A stretch of DNA of 18,564 bases, taken from JAJRVH01 sp964505995. Its GTDB lineage: Bacteria; Pseudomonadota; Zetaproteobacteria; Mariprofundales; Mariprofundaceae. The stretch is taken from NCBI GenBank assembly GCA_964505995.1, contig CAZDLB010000026.1, forward strand, positions 1-18,564, given 5' to 3'. This document shows, piece after piece, positions 6,343 to 14,129 of this stretch. Positions within the stretch are counted from its first letter, which is position 1, and every line of letters begins with the position of its first letter. The notes under the pieces were generated by a model. It ran no database searches. It was given only the letters and a program-made list of their open reading frames with translations, and was not told where the DNA came from. The translations under genes were made by a program, and so were the position numbers.

Positions 6343-6675
6343 TCAGTTCAGGTGCTCTTCGATGAACTCGACAAGCTTGGCCTTGCTGATGGCGCCGACC
6401 TTCGTGCCCTGGACGTTGCCGTCGCGGAACAGCATCAGTGTCGGAATGCCGCGCACGCCGTACTTGCCGGGCGTGTTCGGATTGTCGTCGATGTTGATCT
6501 TGGCGATGGTCACCTTGCCTTGCATCTCGGCGGCGACTTCATCCAGAATCGGCGCGATCTGTTTGCAGGGGCCGCACCACGGAGCCCAGAAATCAACCAC
6601 AACGGGTCCGGAGGCCTTCAGCACATCGGCGTCAAAACTGTCGTCACTAACATGAATAATAAGATCAGATGCCAT
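6343..6675 (-). CDS. trxA: Thioredoxin
   Basis: 110 residues, the standard size of thioredoxin 1 (E. coli 109). It is a cytoplasmic disulfide reductase, kept reduced by thioredoxin reductase and supplying electrons to ribonucleotide reductase and other enzymes. The active site 'WCGPC' is at 33-37 (Cys34, Cys37), the buried Asp is in 'VVVDFW' (Asp28), and the cis-proline is Pro78 in 'RGIPTL'. The rest of the fold is conserved end to end. ATG 6675 has GAGG about 8 nt upstream. It has its own sigma70-type promoter and a strong terminator, so it is mainly a single-gene unit, divergent from the MidA-type methyltransferase across 60 bp. Confidence 0.98.
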   Translation of the reverse strand: MASDLIIHVSDDSFDADVLKASGPVVVDFWAPWCGPCKQIAPILDEVAAEMQGKVTIAKINIDDNPNTPGKYGVRGIPTLMLFRDGNVQGTKVGAISKAKLVEFIEEHLN

Positions 6676-6704
6676 GGGTATCCTCGTGTTGAATTGATTC
6701 CGGT

Positions 6705-6733
6705 ACGTTAGTCAGGGAGAGTAGCAGCGTCAA
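6705..6733 (-). promoter_or_regulatory. Promoter of trxA
   Basis: On the minus strand, TTGACG (6733-6728) and TAACGT (6710-6705) are separated by exactly 17 bp. The predicted transcript starts near 6698 and gives a leader of about 23 nt that includes the GAGG ribosome-binding site. The -35 lies immediately before the start codon of the divergent gene at 6736. Confidence 0.6.
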
Positions 6734-6735
6734 CC

Positions 6736-7890
6736 ATGTCCGATTCCGATTCCCTGCTTTCGATCCTTCGCCGGCGCATTGCCGACCATGGCGGATTTCT
6801 TCGCTTCGATGCCTTCATGCAGGCCGCGCTTTACGAGCCCGGACTGGGCTATTACGAAAGCCAGCCCGTCTTTGGCGAGCAAGGCGATTTCGTCACCGGT
6901 GCCGATCTCGGACCGTGGTTGCGCCTGGGGTTTGCGGATCTCGTCCGCTCGGCCTGGGAGGGGCTTGGCAGGCCATCGGACTGGGTGCTGATCGAACAGG
7001 GGGGCGGTTCAGGCCGGCTGCTCGCAGGCCTGATGCGGCAATTGCAGGACGACCGGCTTCCGCTGCCTTCCCGCGTGATCGAGGTCGAACGCAGCCGCCG
7101 CCTTCGCGGAATTCAGTCGCAGTGTTTTGCCAAGGCCGGTCTCGAGATCGAACATGCGAAGGATCTGGCCTCGCTGGCGCCGATGGAAAACGTCGTATGC
7201 ATCAGCAATGAGTTGCCCGATGCCTTTCCGGTCCGGGTCTTCTGTTACCGGGATGGCGTCTTTCATGAGCTCGGGGTCGGCGATGAGGATGGCCTGGTCT
7301 GGCTTGAGGCCGGGGATGCGATCGAAGATCCGCCGTCGATCGATGCCGGGATCGTGGCCCAGTGGCCCGATGGCTATGTCAGCGAGTGGAACCCCGGCCT
7401 GGATGCGTGGCAGAGGGATCTGGCGCGCATCGTGTTGCGCGGCTATGTGCTGACGGTGGATTACGGCTTTTCGCAGCGGGAGTATTACCGCCCCGGCCGC
7501 GAGCGGGGTACGTTGCTGGCGCACCATCGGCATCGGGCGCACGAGGATGTGCTGGCCCATCCCGGAGAGCAGGATCTGACGGCCCATGTGGATTTCACCG
7601 CTCTGGTCCGGGCCGGCCTGCGATACGGCCTGACGCCCCTGGTCTGGATGCCGCAGGGGGCATGGCTGGGGCAGTCGCCATCGGTTCAGGCGCATGTTGC
7701 ACACCTGGCCCGCTCGATGGATGCCGCAGCCATGACCGAAATGGCCCAGGCCAGGCGCATGCTGATGCCCACCGGCATGGGGGAGCACTTCCGCCTGCTG
7801 GTCCAGGCCAGCGGCGAGGCACTGGGCTGCCCGGCGGTGCTTTCCACGCTGAATCGCATGGCCGATCTCGGGCTTGGGAACCGCGCCTGA
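6736..7890 (+). CDS. MidA/NDUFAF7-type SAM-dependent methyltransferase (DUF185)
   Basis: 384 residues, normal for the family. The N-terminal region holds the signature 'LYEPGLGYYE...FGEQGDFVTGADLGPWLRLGFADLV', and the SAM-binding glycine motif is 'VLIEQGGGSGRLLAGLM' near residues 86-102. Later conserved elements are 'CISNELPDAFPV', 'LTVDYGFSQREYYRPGRERGTLLAHHRH' and 'QDLTAHVDFTALVRAG'. The mitochondrial relative NDUFAF7 methylates an arginine of a complex I subunit; the bacterial substrate is generally not known, and nothing nearby suggests one. It is divergent from trxA across 60 bp. The ATG at 6736 gives the expected N-terminus, but the GGGAGA at 6715-6720 is too far upstream (about 15 nt) to be a convincing ribosome-binding site. 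Confidence 0.9.
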   Translation: MSDSDSLLSILRRRIADHGGFLRFDAFMQAALYEPGLGYYESQPVFGEQGDFVTGADLGPWLRLGFADLVRSAWEGLGRPSDWVLIEQGGGSGRLLAGLMRQLQDDRLPLPSRVIEVERSRRLRGIQSQCFAKAGLEIEHAKDLASLAPMENVVCISNELPDAFPVRVFCYRDGVFHELGVGDEDGLVWLEAGDAIEDPPSIDAGIVAQWPDGYVSEWNPGLDAWQRDLARIVLRGYVLTVDYGFSQREYYRPGRERGTLLAHHRHRAHEDVLAHPGEQDLTAHVDFTALVRAGLRYGLTPLVWMPQGAWLGQSPSVQAHVAHLARSMDAAAMTEMAQARRMLMPTGMGEHFRLLVQASGEALGCPAVLSTLNRMADLGLGNRA

Positions 7891-7907
7891 ATCGTGCTCC
7901 GAATCAC

Positions 7908-7935
7908 TTGACATTCAGCAGCGTCGGTCAACAAT
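7908..7935 (+). promoter_or_regulatory. Candidate promoter of the Ser/Thr kinase gene (leaderless)
   Basis: A perfect TTGACA (7908-7913) is followed after 16 bp by AACAAT (7930-7935, 4 of 6 to TATAAT). The predicted start of transcription, 7 bp after the -10, is the A of the kinase ATG at 7942. This fits the absence of any Shine-Dalgarno sequence there. A TTGAC/GTCAA inverted repeat (7908-7912, 7927-7931) spans the spacer and could be an operator. Confidence 0.5.
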
Positions 7936-7941
7936 CACACT

Positions 7942-9810
7942 ATGAAATGTTCTTCATGTGGGGTGGATGGCCCGGTCGAGAACGGACTGTGCAAGCATTG
8001 CGGCGCCGCCGTCACCAGGGACGAATCTGAAACCACGCTCGGGCATTATCGCCTGCTCTCGAAGCTCGGCGAGGGCGGCATGGGCGTCGTGTATCGCGCG
8101 CATGACGAGAAGCTCGGACGCGAGGTCGCCGTCAAGGTGCTGCATCCGCATCTGTTGCAGCATGAGAACCTCAAGGAGCGCTTCCGCCGCGAGGCGCGGA
8201 TGCATGCCAAGATCATCCATCCCAATGTCGTCACGCTGCTGTCGCTGTATGAGGACGGGGAGCACATGGCTCTGGTCATGGAGATGGTGCACGGCATCAA
8301 TCTGCGCCAGTATCTGAGGGAGCATCCCCATATCACGCTGGTGGACATCCTGCGTATCTCCGAGGCCATCCTCGGCGGCCTGGAGGCGGCGCACAAGCTT
8401 GGCATGGTGCACCGCGACCTGAAGCCGGCCAACGTGCTGCTTTCCGAGGACGGCTCGATCAAGCTGATGGATTTTGGTCTGGCCAAGCCGTCGCGCGGGG
8501 AGGATGATCTGACGCAGAGCGGCGCGACGGTTGGCTCCTTCCGCTACATGGCGCCCGAGCAGATCCTGAATCAGCCGGTGGATGCGCGCACCGACCTGTA
8601 TTCCTTTGGCATTCTTCTCTACCAGATGTGCACCGGCAAGCTGCCGTTCGATGCCTCCGGCAACGGGGCCGGGGAATTCGAGATCATGGAGAAGCAGATT
8701 CGCCAGGATCCGGTGCCGCCGATTTCCCTGAATCCCTCCATGCCCAAGGCGCTTTCGGACCTGATTCTGGATCTGCTGGCCAAGAATGCCGCCGACCGGC
8801 CTGCCAATTGTGACGCCGTACGCCAGATCCTGCTGCAGATCGGCACGCAGGAGGCCAATGCCACGGCCGGCCGGCCGATCAACGTGCCACCGCCATCGGA
8901 ATCGCAGAGCAATATCGAGATCGCCCGCGGTCTGCTTGCTGCGCTGTTCGCCCGCATTCGCCGCATGCTCGGCATGCGACCTCGGCAGCCGAAGGAAAGA
9001 AAGCCCGCGGGTGGCTCGGCCGACCGACGCAGTCGCTGGCATGCCCCCCTGATCTGGGCGGGCCTGCTGCTCGTGCTTGGCGCACTGGGCTGGGTGCTGA
9101 CGAGCGTGATCCATGTGGCCGAGAAACAGAGTCAGGAAAGCCCCGGCGTCGCGCAGACGTCCGCTCCTCCGTCCGCACCGGTCAAGACCGAGGCGCCTGC
9201 GGCGGCTCCGGAAGTGAAGCCGGCAGCCGAAGAGCCGGCGGTGAAGAAGCCGGAACAGCCGGCCACCGCGAGCCGTCCATCCGTCAGGAAGCCCGCGGCC
9301 GGCCCATCGAAGAAGACGGCGTCCAGGGCGGAAAAGAAGCCTCAGAGCAGCAAGAAGGTCAGCCGTCCACGCATCCGGCCGGTGACCTATCGCGTGAAGC
9401 ATCGGCTGGTGCGCAGCGATGGCTCGCGCGCCACGCAGAAGGATGTGCATGAATTCCGTGGCGGAAGCCGCCTGTTCTTTCCGGATCTCAAGGATTATCG
9501 CTGGAAGGAAACCCTGCACACCTACAAGAAGGGACAGCTGCGGCTGTATCTGGATCAGCCGGTCCGGGTATCCTCGGTCGTGATTCACAAGGCCAGCGTC
9601 GGCCGCCTCAGCTTCAAGGGGGGCTATGTCAAGCTGGCCGTGCAGAATGAGCAGGGCAAATGGTTCGATCTGTTCGAGCGTCAGGATGACGACGTGGATG
9701 TGGCCGTGCGGCTGAAGGTTCCGCCTTCGATCGGGAAGATCCAAGGCGCAAGGCTGCGTTTCCGTTCATCCGAACCGATCCGGGTCGGCCCCATCGATCT
9801 GCTTCCCTAG
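7942..9810 (+). CDS. Membrane-anchored Ser/Thr protein kinase with N-terminal zinc ribbon and C-terminal extracytoplasmic domain
   Basis: 622 residues. Domains in order: a zinc ribbon with CxxC pairs Cys3/Cys6 and Cys17/Cys20; a Hanks-type kinase domain, about 36-295, with glycine loop Gly43-x-Gly45-x2-Gly48, ATP-anchoring Lys65, Glu84, catalytic 'HRDLKPAN' (Asp159, Asn164), 'DFG' 177-179 and 'APE' 204-206, so all catalytic residues are present; a juxtamembrane basic segment; one transmembrane helix about 369-390; a Pro/Ala/Lys-rich linker to about 478; and a beta-rich C-terminal domain of about 140 residues that I cannot assign. By the positive-inside rule the kinase is cytoplasmic and the C-terminus periplasmic, as in PknB-type sensors, but the tail has no PASTA repeats. 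No phosphatase gene is adjacent. ATG 7942 keeps both zinc-binding pairs. Its ligand and substrates are unknown. Confidence 0.92.
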   Translation: MKCSSCGVDGPVENGLCKHCGAAVTRDESETTLGHYRLLSKLGEGGMGVVYRAHDEKLGREVAVKVLHPHLLQHENLKERFRREARMHAKIIHPNVVTLLSLYEDGEHMALVMEMVHGINLRQYLREHPHITLVDILRISEAILGGLEAAHKLGMVHRDLKPANVLLSEDGSIKLMDFGLAKPSRGEDDLTQSGATVGSFRYMAPEQILNQPVDARTDLYSFGILLYQMCTGKLPFDASGNGAGEFEIMEKQIRQDPVPPISLNPSMPKALSDLILDLLAKNAADRPANCDAVRQILLQIGTQEANATAGRPINVPPPSESQSNIEIARGLLAALFARIRRMLGMRPRQPKERKPAGGSADRRSRWHAPLIWAGLLLVLGALGWVLTSVIHVAEKQSQESPGVAQTSAPPSAPVKTEAPAAAPEVKPAAEEPAVKKPEQPATASRPSVRKPAAGPSKKTASRAEKKPQSSKKVSRPRIRPVTYRVKHRLVRSDGSRATQKDVHEFRGGSRLFFPDLKDYRWKETLHTYKKGQLRLYLDQPVRVSSVVIHKASVGRLSFKGGYVKLAVQNEQGKWFDLFERQDDDVDVAVRLKVPPSIGKIQGARLRFRSSEPIRVGPIDLLP

Positions 9811-9847
9811 GTTGAATCCAACCCCATCGCCCGGCAAGCTCGTTGGC

Positions 9848-9947
9848 NNNNNNNNNNNNNNNNNNNNNNNNNNNNNNNNNNNNNNNNNNNNNNNNNNNNN
9901 NNNNNNNNNNNNNNNNNNNNNNNNNNNNNNNNNNNNNNNNNNNNNNN
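9848..9947. other. Assembly gap (100 Ns)
   Basis: Exactly 100 consecutive Ns, the usual placeholder for a gap of unknown size. From the length of RlmD/TrmA-family enzymes I estimate that roughly 0.5 kb of coding sequence is missing, if the 37 bases between the kinase stop and the gap (9811-9847) belong to the next gene. Confidence 0.98.
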
Positions 9948-10699
9948 TTCTGCGAGATCAGCCGCTTGCCGGCATCCGTCAGGTGCAGGCCACGGAACTG
10001 AGCGATGGCATGCATGTCGTTCTGATTTCGGAGTCGGAGCCTGGGCTGACGCTGCCGCGGGAGATCGAGGGCAAATGGGTCAATCCCTGGTGGCGGTCTC
10101 GCGAGCGCATGATTCCGCTGAGCCGGCCGGTGAAGCCGCTGCATGATCGGCTGCCGCTTGCGGAAGGGGATGTCGAGATCGCAATCGGCCCCGACGGTTT
10201 CGTGCAGGGGCAGTTCGAGGGCAACCGGCAGCTGTGTCATCAGATCCGGCAGTGGGGCGGATCCCCCCGGCGCATCGTCGATCTCTTCTGCGGCGCGGGG
10301 AATCTGAGTCTGCCGCTCGCCGCAGCCTGCGGTGCCCATGTGACCGGTGCCGAGCTTTCCGACGCCAGTGTCCGCATGGCGCGCCGCAACGCCTCCCGGC
10401 TGGGCATCGACGCTCGCTTTGAGGCCGTCAATCTTTTCGAGCCCTTCGATGCCGAGCCCTTTGTCGGCTGCGATCTGATGCTGCTCGATCCCCCCCGTCG
10501 TGGGGCCAAGCGCATCTGTCGCCGGATGGGACAGCTGTTGCCGCAACGGCTGATCATGGTTTCCTGCGATGTTGCGGCCGGGGCACGTGACGCCGGATTG
10601 CTGGCCGAGCAGGGATACCGGCTTCGCGGGCTGCGGGCTCTGGACCTGTTTTCCTATGCCGGGCATGTCGAGGCCGTGAGCCTGTGGGAGCCGTCATGA
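9948..10699 (+). CDS. RlmD/TrmA-family RNA (uracil-5-)methyltransferase, C-terminal part (5' end lost in gap)
   Basis: About 250 residues of a protein normally 430-450 long; the first whole codon after the gap is at 9950. The missing part would hold the TRAM domain and the Fe-S cysteines. The SAM motif is 'IVDLFCGAGNLSLPLA', followed by 'LLDPPRRGAK', then 'MVSCDVAAGARD' with the catalytic Cys (codon 10565-10567), and 'HVEAVSLW' with the general-base Glu. These are the family's catalytic elements, so activity is plausible. The usual 'F-x-Q-V-N' is 'F-V-Q-G-Q', and 'SCNP' is 'SCDV', so it is a diverged member; which RNA it modifies cannot be said. A TTG at 9812, before the gap and in a compatible frame only if the true gap allows it, might be the start. 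The stop overlaps the next start as ATGA. Confidence 0.82.
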
Positions 10700-12222
10700 G
10701 CTGGCGCAGGATGGGCCTGGCTGTTGCCTGCCTGCTTGCACTGGGGCTGGCCGGGTGTCCGCAGGATCGTCAGGCATCCGCTGAAGCCGTACTGCGCGTG
10801 GGTCTGGCGCAGATGCCGATGTCCGCGGATCCGCGCTATGCCACCGATGCGGCCTCGATGCGCATCCAGCGTTTCCTGCATCGCGGCCTGATTCGCATGG
10901 ACCGGCATTTCCGTCCGCAACCGGACCTGGCCGAGTCATGGAGCCATCCGGATCCTTTGCTCTGGCGGCTGCATCTTCGCGATGGCATCCGCTTTCACGA
11001 TGGCCGCAATGTCACGGCGATGGATGCGGCCGCTACCCTCAACGCGATCCTTGATCCGGCGATGGCCAGCCCATTGCGGGGCGGGTTTTCCGCGGTCCGG
11101 GAGGTCCGGGCCGTTGATGAACATACGCTGGAGATTCGGCTGAAATCGCCGGATGCATCGCTGCTGACGCGGCTGACCATCGGTATTCTGCCGAAGGATC
11201 AGGCGCGTGGACCGCAGCGGGCGCATCGCATCACCGGTTGCGGCGCATTCCGCCTGAGCGCGTGGCGAGATGGCAGGGTCGAGCTTGTGCGCGTGGAACC
11301 GGCGCCGCCCGGACGGGCCGCTCGGCTGCGCTTTGAGACGGTCAAGGATCCGGTGACGCGTATCCTGAAGATCTCGCGAGGGGAGCTGGACTTCATCCAG
11401 AATGACCTGCCGCCACACCTTCTGGGATATCTGCATCGGCAGAAGCAACTGAAACTGCAGACGATTCCCTCGACGACGTTCAGCTATATCGGCCTGAATC
11501 TTCAGGATCCGGCGCTTTCCGATCTTCGGGTCAGACGGGCCCTGGCCCTGGCGCTGGACCGGGTCCGGCTCAAGCGGGCGCTGTTCGCCGATCTTCCGGT
11601 ACTGGCGGAAACGATCCTGACACCGGGCCACTGGGCCGCGACCGACCTGCCGGGCACGCCATACGACCCGGCTCAGGCGGTGCGCCTGCTCGATGCGGCC
11701 GGGTTTTTGCCGGATAAGGATGGCATCCGTCTGCGCCTGAGCTACCGGACGAGCACCGATCCGACGCGGCTGCGGCTGGCCACGGCGATCGCCTCGATGT
11801 GGGGGCGGATCGGCATCCGGGTCGAGGTTCAGAGCATGGAGTGGGGCGGCTTCTACGCCCGCATCAGGCGGGGCGACTTTCAGGTCTATTCGCTCTCCTG
11901 GGTCGGCATCACCGATCCGGACATCTATCGCTGGGTGCTGCATTCCTCGATGTGGCCGCCGAAGGGGGCCAATCGCGGACGCTATGCCGATGCCGACATG
12001 GACCGCTGGCTGGATCAGGCCGCAGCCAGCGAGGATACCCGGCTGCGCCGATCGCTGTATGCGAAGATCCAGCGCCGCATGCAGCGGGACATGGTCTATA
12101 TCCCGTTGTGGTTCGAGCCGGTGGTTGCCGTCAGCGGTCCAAGGCTCAGCGGCTTTGAACCGCGCCCGGACGGTGATCTTCTGGGGCTTGCCGATGCCCG
12201 CTTCGCACCCGAAGCCCGATGA
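10696..12222 (+). CDS. Extracellular solute-binding lipoprotein, SBP family 5 (peptide/nickel-type ABC transporter)
   Basis: 508 residues, normal for the family. A lipoprotein signal peptide is clear: two arginines, a hydrophobic core 'MGLAVACLLALGL' and the lipobox 'LAGC' with Cys21. The mature protein shows the family 5 pattern: 'MSADPRYATDAASMRIQRFLHRGLIRMD...PDLAESW', then 'WRLHLRDGIRFHDGRNVTAMD', and later 'YIGLNLQDPALSDLRVRRALALALDR' and 'YDPAQAVRLLDAAGF'. Such proteins capture oligopeptides or similar ligands in the periplasm for an ABC importer, but no permease or ATPase gene is adjacent, so its partner and ligand are unknown. ATG 10696 was chosen: GGGAG lies 5 nt upstream, and ATGA overlaps the stop of the preceding methyltransferase gene, which indicates translational coupling. 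Confidence 0.92.
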   Translation: MSWRRMGLAVACLLALGLAGCPQDRQASAEAVLRVGLAQMPMSADPRYATDAASMRIQRFLHRGLIRMDRHFRPQPDLAESWSHPDPLLWRLHLRDGIRFHDGRNVTAMDAAATLNAILDPAMASPLRGGFSAVREVRAVDEHTLEIRLKSPDASLLTRLTIGILPKDQARGPQRAHRITGCGAFRLSAWRDGRVELVRVEPAPPGRAARLRFETVKDPVTRILKISRGELDFIQNDLPPHLLGYLHRQKQLKLQTIPSTTFSYIGLNLQDPALSDLRVRRALALALDRVRLKRALFADLPVLAETILTPGHWAATDLPGTPYDPAQAVRLLDAAGFLPDKDGIRLRLSYRTSTDPTRLRLATAIASMWGRIGIRVEVQSMEWGGFYARIRRGDFQVYSLSWVGITDPDIYRWVLHSSMWPPKGANRGRYADADMDRWLDQAAASEDTRLRRSLYAKIQRRMQRDMVYIPLWFEPVVAVSGPRLSGFEPRPDGDLLGLADARFAPEAR

Positions 12223-12247
12223 TTCCGGCCTGGCAGGCGCCGTGGTG

Positions 12248-12277
12248 TTGGGAAGAAGCGCGCTCATCCCCTAGCAT
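12248..12277 (+). promoter_or_regulatory. Candidate promoter of mnmA (leaderless)
   Basis: TTGGGA (12248-12253) and TAGCAT (12272-12277) are separated by 18 bp. The -10 ends 7 bp before the ATG at 12285, and no Shine-Dalgarno is present. If it is used, the ATG at 12276 lies inside the -10 and cannot be the start on this transcript. Both hexamers are imperfect. Confidence 0.4.
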
Positions 12278-12284
12278 GGGCCGC

Positions 12285-13406
12285 ATGAAGAACGATGGCA
12301 TCGATCAGACAGCGCTTGCGGCGCTGAGCGGCTTGCGTGGCGTGCGGGTCATCGCCGCGATGAGTGGCGGGGTGGATTCGTCGGTCATGGCGGCCCTGCT
12401 GCGCGATGCCGGCGCCGATGTCATCGGCGTGTTTCTGCATGTCTGGGACTATTCGCGCGAGCAGTCCGCCCGTCACGGCTCCTGCTGCGCGCTCGAGGAT
12501 TCGTACGATGCGCGGCGGGTGGCCGATCATCTCGGGATTCCGTTCTATGCGATGGACATGCGGGATCAGTTTCGCCGCGATGTCATCGATCCCTTCGTGC
12601 GCGATTACGAAAGCGGCCGCACCCCCAATCCCTGCGAACGCTGCAACCGATTCGTCAAGTTCGGCGCGCTGCTGGAAGCGGCCGACAGGCTGGAGGCGCG
12701 CTTCGTGGCGACCGGTCATTATGTCCGCCGCATCGAGGATGCGACGGGAGTCCACATCCTCAGGGGGGAGGATGCATCCAAGGATCAGAGCTATTTTCTT
12801 GCGACCACGCGTCGGCGTCAGATCGAACGCATCCTGTTTCCGGTCGGCGGGCTGCACAAGTCGCAGACGCGCGAACTGGCCAGGCGTTACCAGCTGCCAA
12901 CGGCGGAGAAGCATGAAAGTCAGGACATCTGTTTCATTCCGGCCGGGGATCGCGTGGCCTTCCTGAAGCGGGAAGGCTCCAGCGCCGGCTTCCGGCCGGG
13001 GGATATCGTCGATCGTCGGGGGAAGGTTCTTGGCCGGCATCCGGGGGTGGCGCATTACACGCTCGGACAGCGCAGAGGGCTTGGGCTGGCGGGGGGGCCC
13101 TGGCATGTGGTCGGACTGGATGGTTCCGCAGCCCGCGTGATCGTGGCCCATCCGGAAGAGGCGATGATCCGCGAGGTCGATGTCGGCGATCTGAGCCTGC
13201 TGCAGCCCATCGCCGAGGATGAGCAGCTTACGGCCAGGCTGCGCTACCGCATGCATCCGGCCGAATGCCGGATCAGCCTTCAGGGCGAAGGCAGCTGTCG
13301 CCTGATCTTTGAGCAGCCGCAGAAACCGACGGCGCCCGGGCAGGTGGCGGCGCTGTATCGCGGCGAGGAACTCGTGGCCGGGGGCACGGTGGTTGCAAGC
13401 CGCTGA
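12285..13406 (+). CDS. mnmA: tRNA-specific 2-thiouridylase MnmA
   Basis: 373 residues from ATG 12285, close to E. coli MnmA (368). It makes the 2-thio group of the wobble uridine in tRNA-Lys, -Glu and -Gln, using ATP and persulfide sulfur relayed from IscS through the Tus proteins. The PP-loop 'SGGVDSS' begins at residue 27. The two catalytic cysteines are Cys120 in 'NPCERCNRFVKF' and Cys216 in 'ESQDICFI', and their spacing matches that of E. coli Cys102/Cys199. 'GHYVRR' and 'LGQRRGLGL' mark the tRNA-binding and central domains, and the C-terminal beta-barrel is complete. An ATG three codons upstream (12276) is the alternative start; I prefer 12285 because of the promoter-like element overlapping 12276. 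It is separated from the lipoprotein gene by 62 bp. Confidence 0.96.
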   Translation: MKNDGIDQTALAALSGLRGVRVIAAMSGGVDSSVMAALLRDAGADVIGVFLHVWDYSREQSARHGSCCALEDSYDARRVADHLGIPFYAMDMRDQFRRDVIDPFVRDYESGRTPNPCERCNRFVKFGALLEAADRLEARFVATGHYVRRIEDATGVHILRGEDASKDQSYFLATTRRRQIERILFPVGGLHKSQTRELARRYQLPTAEKHESQDICFIPAGDRVAFLKREGSSAGFRPGDIVDRRGKVLGRHPGVAHYTLGQRRGLGLAGGPWHVVGLDGSAARVIVAHPEEAMIREVDVGDLSLLQPIAEDEQLTARLRYRMHPAECRISLQGEGSCRLIFEQPQKPTAPGQVAALYRGEELVAGGTVVASR

Positions 13407-13471
13407 GCGCTCATTGAATTCTCCCGCACAATGGCGCAAGCTGGCCGCATGTTCCTGAGGACTGGAAACCG

Positions 13472-14128
13472 ATGGCGATGAGCGGCACTCGCGGCCCCAA
13501 TGCCTTCCTTCGCATGCTCAACCGCTGGTTCTGCCATTACTGGCACCGGCTGCCGAAGCAGCAGTACCGGCTGCCCGACGGGCCTCTGATCCTGGTCGGC
13601 AATCACATCTGCGGCCTGGATCCGAACCTGATCCAGGCGGCCGTGAACCGGCCATTGTGCTTTCTGATGGCGCGCGAATATCACCAGAGCATGTGGTATG
13701 CCCGCTGGCTGTTCAGAGCCGCCGGCGCCATCCCGGTGAATCCCGGCGGTGCCAACCGGCATGCCCTGAGCGAGGCGATCCGCGTTGTGCGTGAGGGCAA
13801 CGCGCTGTGCCTGTTTCCCGAAGGAGCGGCCAATCCGCCGATTCCGCTGCACCGCATCCTTCCCGGCGCGGCCGTGATCGCGATGGAAACCGGGGCGCCG
13901 ATCATTCCATTCCGTGTCTCCGGCGTCTGGCCCTTCGACCATGTCCATGTCTGGCGCCCGTTCATCCGGCGAAGCCGGGCCAGGGTCGTCGTCGGTGATC
14001 CGATCGAGCTGCCCGAAGGCGTGCATGGCAAGGAAGGCATCCGCCTGTGTTCCGAGGCGATCGCCCGGGCCATTCGCAGGCTTGGAAGGGAACAGGGGCT
14101 GTCCGCGAAGGAGAATCCGGCGTCCTGA
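13472..14128 (+). CDS. PlsC-type 1-acyl-glycerol-3-phosphate acyltransferase family protein
   Basis: 218 residues. The acyltransferase block I 'NHICGLD' (44-50, His45 and Asp50) fits N-H-x4-D, and block III 'LFPEGAA' with 'FPEG' at 115-118 is intact. 'GAIPVNPGGANRHAL' between them corresponds to block II. 'GAPIIPFRVSGVWPF' matches block IV. Members acylate lysophosphatidic acid or other lysolipids at the inner membrane; which substrate this one uses cannot be told. There is no long N-terminal transmembrane helix, so it is probably peripheral. The ATG at 13472 has GAGGA (about 13455) rather far upstream; ATG 13478 is an alternative. It converges on the pilus ATPase operon, with a single base between the two stop codons and no visible terminator. 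Confidence 0.88.
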   Translation: MAMSGTRGPNAFLRMLNRWFCHYWHRLPKQQYRLPDGPLILVGNHICGLDPNLIQAAVNRPLCFLMAREYHQSMWYARWLFRAAGAIPVNPGGANRHALSEAIRVVREGNALCLFPEGAANPPIPLHRILPGAAVIAMETGAPIIPFRVSGVWPFDHVHVWRPFIRRSRARVVVGDPIELPEGVHGKEGIRLCSEAIARAIRRLGREQGLSAKENPAS

Positions 14129-14129
14129 A

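Noticed and set aside
7954..9744. A 596-codon open frame on the minus strand across the kinase gene
   Set aside because: It is fully antisense to a gene with intact kinase motifs, its product is rich in His, Arg, Leu and Gln with no domain pattern, and long antisense frames are expected in GC-rich coding DNA.
10936..12267. A 443-codon minus-strand open frame across the solute-binding lipoprotein gene
   Set aside because: The plus-strand gene has a lipobox, a ribosome-binding site and family motifs; the antisense product is Arg/Pro-rich and looks like a shadow.
12264..13439. A 391-codon minus-strand open frame across mnmA
   Set aside because: mnmA is unmistakable on the plus strand; the antisense frame has no ribosome-binding site or domain signature.
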